From positions 1-64,000 of the forward strand of contig JBAUWJ010000135.1 in NCBI GenBank assembly GCA_049583715.1: a stretch of DNA of 64,000 nt. Direction: 5' to 3'. Below the pieces are notes generated by a model. That model ran no database searches, was not told the origin of the DNA, and saw only the letters and a program-made list of their open reading frames with translations. A program made the translations under genes and the position numbers. Source of the stretch: JAANXG01 sp049583715. GTDB lineage: Bacteria; Pseudomonadota; Gammaproteobacteria; Arenicellales; JAANXG01. Shown here piece after piece: positions 17,808-26,747 of this stretch (within the stretch, counting starts at the first letter, position 1; each line of letters opens with the position of its first letter).

Positions 17808-18380
17808 CTATCTCTTCAAGGACTTATCCAGCTCGGCGATGGCGTCCTTCCAGCCGGGCTTGTTCGCATAGATCTCCTCGACGCTCATTCCTTCCACCTC
17901 ATGAGGAAACACCAGCCACTTGTCGGTTTCGTGGATGTAGAAGTCTGGTGTCAGGTTCGTCCGGTTGCTGGCGGGCTTGTAGTACACGGTAGCGATGCGC
18001 ACGTCGTGGGGCAGGTTTTTCCGGGACTTTGCCGCGAGCGCGCTCAGCACGGCCTCCAGGCTGTGGCCGCTGTCGAACACGTCGTCCACGATCAGCAGGG
18101 AATCCTCGGCATTCATTCGCTGGACCAGGTAGCTCAAGCCGTGCACGCGAACGGTCTTGCTCCGCTCTCCTATCCCGGTGTAGGACGAGGTCCTGATCGC
18201 GATATGGTCGGTGGAGACGCCGTAGTATTCGAGCAGCTCCTGGACCACGATTCCCACGGGGCTACCGCCGCGCCAGACGCCCGCCATGAAGTCCGGCCTG
18301 AAGCCGCTCTCGAGAATGCTGGCGCCGAGCCGCACTGAATCTTCGAGCAGCTCCTGGGCACCGATGTATTTCTTGTCCAA
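17808..18380 (-). CDS. COG2236-type purine phosphoribosyltransferase
   Basis: A type I phosphoribosyltransferase of about 190 residues with PRPP motif LLIVDDVFDSGHSL. It also has the VWRGGSPVGIVVQELL loop and the C-terminal FPHEVEG segment, characteristic of the COG2236 group annotated as hypoxanthine or xanthine phosphoribosyltransferase. I favour a TTG start at 18380, because GGGGGAG sits 6 bases upstream and the following residues (LDKKYIGAQELLEDSVRLG) match the family start; an upstream ATG at 18437 is possible. The base specificity is not clear. It lies 19 bp downstream of the LOG-family gene on the same strand, giving a small nucleotide-salvage unit. Confidence 0.85.
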   Translation of the reverse strand: MDKKYIGAQELLEDSVRLGASILESGFRPDFMAGVWRGGSPVGIVVQELLEYYGVSTDHIAIRTSSYTGIGERSKTVRVHGLSYLVQRMNAEDSLLIVDDVFDSGHSLEAVLSALAAKSRKNLPHDVRIATVYYKPASNRTNLTPDFYIHETDKWLVFPHEVEGMSVEEIYANKPGWKDAIAELDKSLKR

Positions 18381-18399
18381 GACTGTCTCCCCCAGCCGG

Positions 18400-18945
18400 C
18401 TACTCCGCCGCCCGCTCCATTCTGTCGAGCAGCGCATCCGGGCTGGTGTCGATGATCGGAAGACAGCGGTCCCGCTTCGGCACGAACCCCTCGGCCACTA
18501 TGTGGTCCAGGAGATTCGTCAGGGCATCGTAGAACCCGCCGCTGTTGAGCAAACCGCAGGGCTTGCTGTGGATCCCGAGCTGGTTCCACGTCAGGACCTC
18601 GAAGAACTCTTCCAGCGTACCCAGGCCGCCCGGCAGGGCGATGAAACCGTCGGACAAGGCGCCCATCAGCGCCTTCCGCTCATGCATGGTTTTCACGACA
18701 TGCAGCTCGGTGAGGCCGTCGTGGGATCGTTCCTTGTCTACCAGGCGCTCCGGTATAACCCCGATCACCTTGCCGCCCCGCTCCAGGGCTGCGTCGGCGA
18801 GGGACCCCATCACCCCGACGCTCGCCCCGCCGTAGACCACGGCGATCTTGCGACGACTGAGGACGGCCGCGAGCTCCTCCGCGGCTCGGCGATAGGCCGG
18901 GCTACGGCCGGGGCTGGACCCGCAGAATACGCATACTCTTCGCAT
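18400..18945 (-). CDS. LOG-family nucleotide 5'-monophosphate phosphoribohydrolase (TIGR00730)
   Basis: A Rossmann-fold enzyme of 181 residues, long mis-annotated as lysine decarboxylase. Family members cleave AMP or cytokinin riboside monophosphates to free base and ribose 5-phosphate. It begins RRVCVFCGSSPG, contains VYGGASVGVMGSLAD, and carries the diagnostic PGGLGTLEE (residues 105-113) with the catalytic Glu and an upstream Arg in the MHERKA motif. The end has FYDALTNLLDHIVAEGF, as expected. The ATG at 18945 is well supported. It is paired with the phosphoribosyltransferase gene just downstream, so purine base recycling is the likely shared theme. Confidence 0.92.
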   Translation of the reverse strand: MRRVCVFCGSSPGRSPAYRRAAEELAAVLSRRKIAVVYGGASVGVMGSLADAALERGGKVIGVIPERLVDKERSHDGLTELHVVKTMHERKALMGALSDGFIALPGGLGTLEEFFEVLTWNQLGIHSKPCGLLNSGGFYDALTNLLDHIVAEGFVPKRDRCLPIIDTSPDALLDRMERAAE

Positions 18946-19149
18946 CGGTCCTGTGTACCACAAGAGCGGCGCGCGTGCATAACGCCTGTCTCGCACCGTC
19001 CGCGTGTGGCCGGGATCTCGCGGGCTCGAGGGGGCAGATACGCAAACGCGTCCGCGAACGGGCAAGTCCGCTCGCAACCCGGAGCGTGACGGGCCACCTG
19101 GAATCGCGTCACAATGCACCGGTACGGAACCTGAGCTCGTCCATCGCCC

Positions 19150-20409
19150 ATGCCGTCGCCTGTACAGCTTCTCGAGGAAATGTTCGACGCCGCCGTCGCG
19201 GCGGCATCGCCGGCTTCGTGCCTGCCGCCCCACCTCCCCCCTGTTCCGCGGGGCCGCACCATCGTGGTGGGCGCCGGCAAGGCGGCGGCCAGCATGGCGC
19301 GGGTCGTGGAGGAACATTGGAAGGGACCGCTGCGCGGCCTGGTCGTGACCCGCTACGGCCATGGCCTGCCGCTCGAGAAGATCGAGGTCGTCGAAGCCGG
19401 CCATCCCCTGCCCGACGCCGCAGGCCGGCAGGCAGCGGCGCGCATGCTGGAGATGGTGTCCGGACTCGAGGAATCGGACCTCGTCCTGTGCCTGATCTCG
19501 GGGGGTGGGTCCGCGCTGCTGAGCCTTCCGGCGGCCGGTGTGTCCTTCGACGACAAGCAGGCAACCACCCGGACGCTGCTGCGGTGCGGCGCCAACATCA
19601 GGGAAATCAATTGCGTGCGCAAGCACCTGTCGGCGATCAAGGGCGGCCGCCTGGCCGCGGCCTGCGTGCCCGCCCGGGTCGTGACGCTGATGATCTCCGA
19701 CGTTCCGGGTGACGACCCATCGAGCATCGCATCCGGGCCGACGGTTCCCGACCCCACGACCCTCGCCGACGCCGTGGCGGTGCTGGACAAGTACGCCATC
19801 ACGAAGCCCGCAGCGGTGATCCGCTATTTGAAGACGAGCGCCGGGGAGACCCCGAAGCCGGATGACCCAGCCTTCACCAACAGCCGCTACGTGATCGTCG
19901 CGCGGCCGCAGGATTCCCTGGAGGCCGCCGCGGGCGTCGCCCGAAGGCGAGGTTACGGGCCGCTGATTCTGGGAGACCTCGAGGGAGAGGCCCGCGATGT
20001 CGCCCTGGTCCACGCGGGAATCGCCCGCCAGGTATCGCGCTTCGGCCAGCCGACCCGCCCGCCGTGCGTCCTGCTCTCGGGGGGAGAGACCACTGTCACC
20101 GTGCACGGCAACGGCCGCGGGGGGCGCAACGCCGAGTTCGCCCTGTCCCTGGCCCTGTCCCTGGACGGGCTTGCCGGCGTCTACGCGCTGGCGGCCGACA
20201 CGGACGGCATCGACGGCACCGAGGACAACGCCGGGTGCGTGGTCGAGCCGGACACCCTGGCGAAAGCGGCGAAGGCCGGTGTCGACGCCGGGGCCTGCCT
20301 TGCAGACAACGACGCCTACGGCTTCTTCAAGGCCGCGGGCAGCCTGATTGTGACGGGACCGACGCTTACCAACGTCAACGACTTCCGGGCGATACTGATC
20401 GAGGACTGA
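19150..20409 (+). CDS. D-glycerate 2-kinase (GckA/TtuD type, MOFRL)
   Basis: A two-domain kinase of 419 residues. The N-terminal DUF4147 domain (about 1-235) shows VVGAGKAAASMARVVE, LCLISGGGSALLSLP, NCVRKHLSAIKGGRLA and ISDVPGDDPSSIASGPT. The C-terminal MOFRL domain (about 295-400) shows LLSGGETTVTVHGNGRGGRNAEFAL and ADTDGIDGTEDNAG. These are all signatures of ATP-dependent glycerate 2-kinase, which feeds glycerate into glycolysis as 2-phosphoglycerate. The gene could use glycerate made from glyoxylate (an end product of the purine island), but no tartronate semialdehyde genes are seen. The 2-kb open frame on the other strand is a shadow. Confidence 0.93.
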   Translation: MPSPVQLLEEMFDAAVAAASPASCLPPHLPPVPRGRTIVVGAGKAAASMARVVEEHWKGPLRGLVVTRYGHGLPLEKIEVVEAGHPLPDAAGRQAAARMLEMVSGLEESDLVLCLISGGGSALLSLPAAGVSFDDKQATTRTLLRCGANIREINCVRKHLSAIKGGRLAAACVPARVVTLMISDVPGDDPSSIASGPTVPDPTTLADAVAVLDKYAITKPAAVIRYLKTSAGETPKPDDPAFTNSRYVIVARPQDSLEAAAGVARRRGYGPLILGDLEGEARDVALVHAGIARQVSRFGQPTRPPCVLLSGGETTVTVHGNGRGGRNAEFALSLALSLDGLAGVYALAADTDGIDGTEDNAGCVVEPDTLAKAAKAGVDAGACLADNDAYGFFKAAGSLIVTGPTLTNVNDFRAILIED

Positions 20410-20710
20410 CGGAAGGACCGGCCTTGCGGCCGGCGGTTGTTCCAGTCGGAATGAATTCCGACCCACATTTCTCTATTCAAGGCCACGGCGCCTGTGGGTC
20501 GGCTGGCCTGCGTTCCCGACGGCCTCCGGCACTCCCCACATCCGAAGTGGGTCGGCCGGACTCCGTTCCCGACGGCCTCCGGCACTCCCCACATCCGAAG
20601 TGGGTCGGCCGGGCTCCGTTCCCGACGGCCTCCGGCACTCCCCACATCCCTGTGGGTCGGAATTCATTCCGACTGGAAAGGACATCGGGCCGAAGGCCCG
20701 ACCCCAGGAC
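20410..20710. repeat. Gap filled by palindromes and a 53-bp tandem repeat
   Basis: Three units of 53 bp begin at 20495, 20548 and 20601, each of the form tgggtcggccggactccgtt..cactccccacatccgaag with few differences. They are framed by two copies of the palindrome family: agtcggaatgaattccgacccac at 20443-20465 and tgtgggtcggaattcattccgac at 20651-20673, in opposite orientation. The hairpin tcgggccgaaggcccga (20685-20701) follows. There is no gene. The two flanking genes converge here. Confidence 0.85.
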
Positions 20711-21748
20711 TCAGCCCCTCCGCTCCGTATCGACCCCCTGAAACATCGCGCGCAAATCCACCGTGGATCGCTGTCCTATGTCATCGAAATGCTCGTCAAG
20801 CCACCGTGACGCGGTGTCCCATCCGACATCGTGCAGATGCTCGAGAAACGGCCATTCGGCGTTGAGCTTCGAGGTGGCGCCGAGCAGGTTCAGCTTCTCC
20901 TGATTGTGGACCATATGCACGCGCAGCTCCCTGTAGCCGTCTCCGTCCAGCTTCCCATCCTCCAGCAGTCGCCTCACGAAATCGATGGCGCGCAGCTCTC
21001 GCAGCAGACTGGCGTTGAAGGTGATCTCGTTGATGCGGTTCATGATTTCCTGCGCCGTGGTGGGCGTTCCCTTTCGCTCCACGGGATTGATCTGCACGAT
21101 GATGACGTCCGACGACTCGGTGCCCTGGTTGAATGGAAACAGCGAGGGATTGCCCATGTATCCGCCGTCCCAGTAGGGTACGCCGTCGATCTCGACGGCC
21201 TTGAAGATCAGCGGCAGGCAGGTCGAGGCCATCACCATGTCGAGGGTCAGCTCTTCATGGTCGAACACCTTGACGCGTCCGGTCTCCACGTTGGTTGCCG
21301 ATATGAAGAGCTTCACGCTGCCGCAGCGCCGGACATGGTCGAAATCCACCTTCGCCGCGACGATATCCCTCAAAGGATTGTAGTCCAGGGGATTGAAAAA
21401 ATACGGCGAGGTCATCCGCGACATCACTTCCGACCACCAGAATCCGGGCGAGTAATCGAGGGTCCAGTTGCCCATGAATATGTCCAGAGGCGCGCGATGG
21501 ATGGGACTCCAGTTGGAGACGTCGCTGATCGCCCGCCAAAGGTCGTGCAGGCATTGCCTGGCGGCATCGGCGCCGCCGCGATCGAGGCCGTCCGCGAACG
21601 CCACCGCGTTCAGCGCGCCGGCACTGGTGCCGCTGATCGCCTCGACGTGCAGTCGCTCCTCGTCGAGCAGCCGGTCCAGGACCCCCCAGGTAAACGCCCC
21701 GTGGGCGCCTCCGCCCTGCAGGGCCAGGTTCACCGACTTGGCGGTCAC
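20711..21748 (-). CDS. Patatin-like phospholipase
   Basis: A 345-residue serine hydrolase with the patatin catalytic dyad. Ser42 is in GTSAG (nucleophile elbow), Asp194 in the DGG of WDGGYMGNPSLFPF, and the glycine-rich oxyanion loop LQGGGAHGAFTWGVL is at residues 10-24. The spacing between Ser and Asp (about 150) is normal. No signal peptide or beta-barrel domain is present, so it should act in the cytosol or at the inner membrane on phospholipids or acyl esters. Relatives are often encoded near polyhydroxyalkanoate genes, but none are visible here. It converges with the glycerate kinase and lies 22 bp after the DUF457-like gene. Confidence 0.92.
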   Translation of the reverse strand: MTAKSVNLALQGGGAHGAFTWGVLDRLLDEERLHVEAISGTSAGALNAVAFADGLDRGGADAARQCLHDLWRAISDVSNWSPIHRAPLDIFMGNWTLDYSPGFWWSEVMSRMTSPYFFNPLDYNPLRDIVAAKVDFDHVRRCGSVKLFISATNVETGRVKVFDHEELTLDMVMASTCLPLIFKAVEIDGVPYWDGGYMGNPSLFPFNQGTESSDVIIVQINPVERKGTPTTAQEIMNRINEITFNASLLRELRAIDFVRRLLEDGKLDGDGYRELRVHMVHNQEKLNLLGATSKLNAEWPFLEHLHDVGWDTASRWLDEHFDDIGQRSTVDLRAMFQGVDTERRG

Positions 21749-21770
21749 GGGGTGTCCGGCACCGGCGACT

Positions 21771-22475
21771 TCAAGTGCCGGCTTCCCCGGCTCGGGCCGG
21801 GTTCGATGCGACCGGCTCCGCTTTCCTTATGGTGCGATGGCGGTCGATCCAGTATCCCCACAGCACCAGCAGCCAGATCGCCTCGCCACTCCAGGCCACT
21901 GCCGCGACGCTGGGCGGCGGCGGACCGAACATGTTGCCCAGGTTGATCAGCACCAGGAACACGATGAGCCCCCAGAAGGCGTACGTCCCCGTTCGGTCAA
22001 TCGCCTTCGTCGTCCTGAGATACAGGTATATACCGGCCAGGAGCATCGCGTTCTCGACGATGAGCGTCGCGGCCATGGAATTCCACAGTCCGAGGCCAAG
22101 CCGCAGGTCGCCTCCCACGGTCACGGGCATGTCCGGGCGATGCGCCACGACATCCAGCACCCAGTGGCTCACCACGACCGCCGCGATCACCGCCGCCGCA
22201 CGAGCGGGGCCGCGGCGAAGGAAGAGGTACGCTGCGCCGAATAGAATACCCCAGACCACCAGCATCTCGAGACTGTGCGAGTATGGGTAGCTGATGAAGT
22301 CGAGCGGTGCGACGACCGTAACACCGGGCTGGATCGCGACCTTCTCCACGCCGAGCAGCACCAGCGTGGGCCACAAGAGATCCGCGAATTGCGCGGCAAG
22401 AAACAACGTGCCCAGCGAAACGGCCGGGGCGGCCCGCTTGGCACCAAGGCCGACTGCGAAGTGTCCGATGAACAT
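21771..22475 (-). CDS. DUF457-like polytopic membrane protein (putative metal-dependent hydrolase)
   Basis: A 234-residue membrane protein with about six helices. The start at 22475 gives MFIGHFAVGLGAKRAAP, the usual opening of DUF457/YdjM-type proteins. Conserved polar residues are H5 in the first helix, YSHSLEM (about 67-73) and SHWVLDVVAHRPD (about 102-114), which together form the putative metal site of this family. The biochemical role is unknown, and the name metal-dependent hydrolase is based on fold similarity only. The longer frame to 22634 lacks family likeness. It is 22 bp upstream of the patatin gene on the same strand and may be co-transcribed with it. Confidence 0.8.
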   Translation of the reverse strand: MFIGHFAVGLGAKRAAPAVSLGTLFLAAQFADLLWPTLVLLGVEKVAIQPGVTVVAPLDFISYPYSHSLEMLVVWGILFGAAYLFLRRGPARAAAVIAAVVVSHWVLDVVAHRPDMPVTVGGDLRLGLGLWNSMAATLIVENAMLLAGIYLYLRTTKAIDRTGTYAFWGLIVFLVLINLGNMFGPPPPSVAAVAWSGEAIWLLVLWGYWIDRHRTIRKAEPVASNPARAGEAGT

Positions 22476-22928
22476 GATCGGCGTGCTCTGTCCGGTTGCT
22501 CCGGCCGGCGAGCCGGGCTGGCAGGCGGCGGGATGCGAGATGGTATCTCCGCGGACACGGCGCGTCCATGCCCGCCGCGGCAACGACCAAGCGAGGTCGA
22601 CGCGTGTCCGCACGGTGAGTATAATCAGTGTCAATCGTTGTCAATCGTTTCACCGGGCGCCAACCCGTGGCCCTCGGCGAACGTGTCCCGGTGGGCGGAC
22701 ACGCCCTGCCGAATCGCTGGCCGCAGCGCCGATCCCGCATCAGTCGGTTCGACGTCAACTCATCGACCCCGCGGCCACGCCGCCAGGCGCCCGCTTCCGG
22801 CGGACGGTGCCGTCATGCCCTCGCACCGAGAGCTCTTCGCGCTTCCCGCCGCCGGGCCTGTCCCCGGCCAGCGACCGCTGCCGTTCGCGATGGTCGATGA
22901 TCAAGCTTTTCTACCGGAGAAACATCCC
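22476..22928. other. Divergent intergenic region
   Basis: This 453-bp stretch lies between the minus-strand membrane protein gene and the plus-strand aldo/keto reductase gene. Short frames here have no recognisable features. It holds a candidate minus-strand promoter (22618-22644) and TATAAT on the plus strand at 22620-22625 with a weak -35 (tcgacg, 17-bp spacing). Confidence 0.5.
22618..22644 (-). promoter_or_regulatory. Candidate promoter with doubled TTGACA box
   Basis: On the minus strand the sequence reads cgaTTGACAacgaTTGACActgatTATACT. The first TTGACA (22639-22644) is 15 bp from TATACT (22618-22623). The repeated CGATTGACA decamer could also be an operator. It would drive the membrane protein and patatin genes with a leader of roughly 140 bases. 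Confidence 0.35.
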
Positions 22929-23969
22929 ATGAAATACGACACGCTCGGAAATACCGGTCTCTTCATCTCCAGGCTCTGCATGGGAGCGATGACTTTCGGC
23001 GGCAAGGGCTTCTGGGGGACGATCGGCCAGCTCGGACAGGAGGAAGCGTCGCGGCTGGTCCATCGCTGCCTGGACGCGGGCATCAATTTCTTCGATACCG
23101 CGAACGTGTACTCTTTTGGCGAATCCGAGACCATGCTGGGCGAAGCCCTGAAGGGCCGGCGCGACGGCGTCGTGCTGGCAACCAAGGTGCGAGGCAGGAT
23201 GGGGGACGGGCCCAACGACGTCGGATTGTCCCGAAAGCATATCTTCGAGCAGGTGCACGGCAGTCTCGAGCGCCTGCAGACGGACTATATCGATCTGTAC
23301 CAGATCCACGGCTACGATCCCGCGACGCCCCTCGACGAAACACTGCGCGCCCTGGATGATCTGGTCCATCAGGGAAAGGTCCGCTGCATCGGCGCGAGCA
23401 ACCTGGCGGCCTGGCAACTGATGAAAGCCCTCGGTATCTCGCAGCGCCTGGAGCTGGCCAGGTTCGAATCCCTGCAGGCTTACTACACCATCGCCGGCCG
23501 GGACCTCGAGCGTGAGCTCGCGCCTTTGCTCCGGGACCAGCGGCTCGGCTTGATGGTCTGGAGCCCGCTGGCGGGCGGCCTGTTGAGCGGCAAGTTCAGC
23601 CGTGAGGGAAGCGGGCCTGAAGGCGCGCGCCGGTCGGGGTTCGACTTCCCGCCCGTCGACAAGGAGCGGGCCTTCAACGTCATCGACGTGATGAAGCCCA
23701 TGGCGGAAGACCGCGGCGTATCGGTGGCCAACATCGCGCTGGCCTGGCTGCTGCACCAGGACGTCGTCACCGCCGTCATCATCGGCGCCAAGGACATGAC
23801 ACAGCTCGACGACAACCTGAAAGCCGTGGACGTCGAGCTCACCGCGAGCGAGCTCGAGAGCCTCGACGAGGTCAGCGCGCTGCCGCCGGAATACCCGCAG
23901 TGGATGCTTGCCAGGCAAAGCCGCGGCCGGGGCCCGGGAGAGACTTCGGCGATCGACAGGAATCGATAG
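22929..23969 (+). CDS. Aldo/keto reductase
   Basis: An NADPH-dependent oxidoreductase of 346 residues with the AKR TIM barrel. The catalytic tetrad is visible: Asp and Tyr in FFDTANVYSFGESE, Lys in LATKVRGRMG and His in YQIHGYD. The cofactor region includes IGASNLAAWQL and SPLAGGLLSGKF. The sequence resembles the YajO/YghZ-like group that reduces diverse aldehydes. The ATG at 22929 begins the family motif MKYDTLGNTGLFIS; the frame is open far upstream but not family-like. No linked pathway is evident, so the substrate is unknown. Confidence 0.93.
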   Translation: MKYDTLGNTGLFISRLCMGAMTFGGKGFWGTIGQLGQEEASRLVHRCLDAGINFFDTANVYSFGESETMLGEALKGRRDGVVLATKVRGRMGDGPNDVGLSRKHIFEQVHGSLERLQTDYIDLYQIHGYDPATPLDETLRALDDLVHQGKVRCIGASNLAAWQLMKALGISQRLELARFESLQAYYTIAGRDLERELAPLLRDQRLGLMVWSPLAGGLLSGKFSREGSGPEGARRSGFDFPPVDKERAFNVIDVMKPMAEDRGVSVANIALAWLLHQDVVTAVIIGAKDMTQLDDNLKAVDVELTASELESLDEVSALPPEYPQWMLARQSRGRGPGETSAIDRNR

Positions 23970-24036
23970 CACCCCCGAGCGCGTCGGGTGGTCCCGTCTC
24001 CCGGCGCTGATGAAAAAGAAGTCGAACAAAGCATTC

Positions 24037-24120
24037 CCCTCCCGCTGGTGCGAGAGACAGGGTGAGGGTGGTCCCAAACACCGCCCCCTCACCCCTGCCC
24101 TCTCCCGGAGGGAGAGGGAG
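24037..24120. repeat. CCCTCTCCC-family hairpin pair
   Basis: A region between convergent genes. It contains ccctcccgctggtgcgagag at its left, gtgaggg and ccctcac complementary tracts, and the hairpin ccctctccc-gga-gggagaggg (24098-24118). It is related to 15031-15060 and 51531-51554, and may also serve as a terminator for the aldo/keto reductase gene. Confidence 0.6.
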
Positions 24121-24169
24121 TAATGTCCTCACGGTCGCGACTGACTCCGTTGCCCCCAGGGTGCGACTC

Positions 24170-25450
24170 TCAGCGTCGCGCCTTCTCGTGCTCGGTCGCG
24201 GCGAGAAGCAAGCACACGGCGATGCCTTCCGCCGCCTGACGCACCTCCTCCAGTGCCGGGAAGGTCGGGGCAACGCGCAGGTGGCGGTCCTCCGGGTCCC
24301 GGCCGTAGGGGAAGGCGGCGCCTGCCGGCGTCAACACCAGGCCTGCGTCCTTCGCCAGCTCGACGACGCGCCGGGCGGTGCCCGCCGGCCCGTCGACACT
24401 GATGAAGTAGCCGCCCTTGGGCCGGGTCCAGCGGGCGACCTCGGGCTCGCGAAGCAGTCTGTCGAAGGCGTCCTCTACCGCCCCGAACTTGGGCGCCATG
24501 ATCTGCCGGTGCGCGTCCATCAACCGGTGCAGCGCTTCGAGATCGGGGATCAGACGGGCATGGCGAAGCTGGTTGATCTTGTCCGGCCCGATGGTGCGCG
24601 CGCTCATCCGTTCGAGGAGCCATTTCACATTGGCCGGCGAGGCGGCGACAGCGGCCATGCCACCGCCGGCAAAGGTGATCTTCGAGGTGGAGCCGAACAT
24701 CAAGGCGCGGTTGGCGTTGCCGGCCCGCTCACAGGCCTCGAGCAGATTGGCGATCTCGACGCGCTCCGACGTCAGGTGATGCACTGCGTAGGCGTTGTCC
24801 CAGAAGATCCGGAAGTCCGGCGCGGCGGTGCGCATTTCCGCGAGACGATGGACCACTTCGTCGGAATAGATCGCGCCGCTGGGATTAGAGTACTTGGGCA
24901 CGCACCAGATTCCCTTGACGGCCGGGTCCGCATTGACCCGCGATTCGACCTCGTCCATGTCCGGCCCCTGCTCGTCCATGGACACATTGATCATTTCGAT
25001 CCCGAGCGCCTCGCAGATGGTGAAATGCCGGTCATAGCCCGGCACGGGACAGAGGAACTTGACCGCGCCCCGGCCCCAGGGCTCCGGACTGTCCGGGTTG
25101 CCCTCGAGCAGAGAGAAGGCGATATGGTCGTGCATCAACGCGAGGCTGGCGTTGCCGGCAACGATAACGTTCTCCGGCGCCGCCCCGAGTATCTCGCCGA
25201 AAAGTCCGCGAACCTCGGCCAGCCCGGTCAGGCCGCCGTAGTTGCGGCAGTCGGTGCCGTCGCTGGCGGTATGATTCCCGCCGCCGGGCAGATCGAGAAG
25301 CGCTTCCGCCAGGTCGAGCTGTTCCGGGGCCGGCTTGCCCCGCGCCATATTCAGGGACAGGCCGCGGGACTTGAAAGCCGTGTACTGCTCACGGACCTGC
25401 GCGTGCAAGTCGTCGAGGTCCTGCTTGCCGAGGTCGGTTAGTCTCGTCAT
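24170..25450 (-). CDS. Aspartate aminotransferase, type Ic (PF12897 family)
   Basis: A fold-type I PLP aminotransferase of 426 residues. The motifs are the type Ic ones, not those of ordinary AspC: NMARGKPAPEQLDLAEALL near the start, DCRNYGGLTGLAEVR, the PLP-contacting PVPGYDRHF and VPKYSNPSGAIYSDE, DNAYAVHHL with the cofactor Asp, and GSTSKITFAGGG with the Schiff-base lysine. The group includes aspartate and related amino acid transaminases of gammaproteobacteria. The ATG at 25450 or a GTG at 25465 could start it; neither has a strong ribosome site. It lies alone between a convergent reductase and the citrate synthase gene. Confidence 0.88.
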   Translation of the reverse strand: MTRLTDLGKQDLDDLHAQVREQYTAFKSRGLSLNMARGKPAPEQLDLAEALLDLPGGGNHTASDGTDCRNYGGLTGLAEVRGLFGEILGAAPENVIVAGNASLALMHDHIAFSLLEGNPDSPEPWGRGAVKFLCPVPGYDRHFTICEALGIEMINVSMDEQGPDMDEVESRVNADPAVKGIWCVPKYSNPSGAIYSDEVVHRLAEMRTAAPDFRIFWDNAYAVHHLTSERVEIANLLEACERAGNANRALMFGSTSKITFAGGGMAAVAASPANVKWLLERMSARTIGPDKINQLRHARLIPDLEALHRLMDAHRQIMAPKFGAVEDAFDRLLREPEVARWTRPKGGYFISVDGPAGTARRVVELAKDAGLVLTPAGAAFPYGRDPEDRHLRVAPTFPALEEVRQAAEGIAVCLLLAATEHEKARR

Positions 25451-25604
25451 TTCCGGGGGTTTCACCGTCTGGAAGTCTGAGCGGCACTGTCGCCGCGTTC
25501 GGTGCGCATCTTAGCAAGATGCCACGGCACGCGCTGTCCCGTGGAAGCGTACACGCGAGAGGAGGCTGGTCGGCTGTGCACGGCGGGAGCGACGGATCAT
25601 CGGG

Positions 25605-26747
25605 CTATTCCCGCTCGGCCAGCGGTACGTACTCTCGCGGCGCGGGGCCGTTATAGGCGGTAAGCGGCCTTATGAGTATGTTGCCGTCCATCTGCTCCAG
25701 CACTTGCGCGGTCCAACCCGGCACGCGGCCCACGGCGAACAGCGGTACGAACAGGCTGCGCGGGATACCGTGCAGGTAGTAGACGACGCCCGAGTAGAAG
25801 TCGACGTTGACATTCACGCCGTGACGGGAGTAGGGCTTCATGGCCTCCACCACCGCTTCCAGAATCCGGTACCACTTCGGCTCGCCCATTTCCTCCGACA
25901 ATAACCTCACGCCCTCGCGCATGTGCCGGGCGCGCGGGTCTTCGGTGCGGTACACCCTGTGGCCGAAGCCCGTTACCGGCTCGCGGGCGGCCCGCTTGCG
26001 GCGAACGTACTCCGCCGCGTTCTCCGGCTCGCCGATCTCCTCGGCCATGCGCATGACGTCCTCCGCTGCGCCGCCGTGGGCCGGACCCGAGAGGGCGGCG
26101 ACCGCCGCGGTGATCGCCGCATGCAGGGTCGCGTTGGTACCGGTCACCACACGTGCCGTGAAGGAGGAGGCATTCGACCCGTGCTCCGCGTGGAGCACCA
26201 GGTCCTTGTCGAGCAGGCGGCCGGCATTCTCGCTGGGACGGCTGCCGGTGAGCATGTAGAGCAGGTTGCCGGCATGGCCGAGCCCCATGTCCGGTGGGAC
26301 GGGATCGCGACCGTTGCGGATCTGCTCGTGCGCGGCGACGATCATCGGCACCTGGGCGGTCAAGCGCACGCCCTTGCGCACCGTCGCCTCCCGCGAGGTG
26401 TCCGCAGCTTCCGGGTCGTAGGCGGCCAGGGCCGAAGCCGCGGTGCGGAGCACGTCCATGGGGTGCGCTCCCCGGATCCGGCGAATGATGTCGAGCACAT
26501 CGCCCGGCAGCGTCCGGGCACCCTTGAGCGAATCATCGAACGCGCTCAACTGGCGGCCGGTGGGCAGCTCACCATGGATCAGCAGATAAGCAGTCTCCTC
26601 GAATGTGGACCACTCGGCAAGGTCATGAATCGAATATCCGCGGTATCGCAGCTCGCCGCGGCGGCCGTCTATGTCGGCGATTCCCGAGCGGTCGAAGTAG
26701 ACGTCTTTCAACCCTCGGTGAATCCTGACGCTCTGTTCATCAGGCAT
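25605..26747 (-). CDS. Citrate synthase (short type; 2-methylcitrate synthase possible)
   Basis: A hexamer- or dimer-type citrate synthase of 380 residues that joins acetyl-CoA to oxaloacetate. Catalytic residues, numbered from the ATG at 26747, are His224 in LSGPAHGG, His263 in GFGHRVYR and Asp316 in NVDFYSG. HAEHGSNAS is the substrate-loop motif. The length and lack of an N-terminal NADH-binding domain fit the GltA-short/PrpC group, so a 2-methylcitrate role cannot be excluded; no prpB or prpD is visible. The ATG follows AAAAGAGAG. It is divergent from pta, 192 bp away. Pta makes acetyl-CoA from the Xsc product, so the two may work in sequence. Confidence 0.9.
   Translation of the reverse strand: MPDEQSVRIHRGLKDVYFDRSGIADIDGRRGELRYRGYSIHDLAEWSTFEETAYLLIHGELPTGRQLSAFDDSLKGARTLPGDVLDIIRRIRGAHPMDVLRTAASALAAYDPEAADTSREATVRKGVRLTAQVPMIVAAHEQIRNGRDPVPPDMGLGHAGNLLYMLTGSRPSENAGRLLDKDLVLHAEHGSNASSFTARVVTGTNATLHAAITAAVAALSGPAHGGAAEDVMRMAEEIGEPENAAEYVRRKRAAREPVTGFGHRVYRTEDPRARHMREGVRLLSEEMGEPKWYRILEAVVEAMKPYSRHGVNVNVDFYSGVVYYLHGIPRSLFVPLFAVGRVPGWTAQVLEQMDGNILIRPLTAYNGPAPREYVPLAERE

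Noticed and set aside
18400..20466. A 688-codon minus-strand frame read as one long protein
   Set aside because: Only its last 181 residues are a real LOG-family protein. The rest is antisense to the glycerate kinase gene and has no family features.
20410..20710. The 53-bp repeats as a CRISPR array
   Set aside because: Units follow each other without unique spacers and there are no cas genes. They are a tandem repeat.
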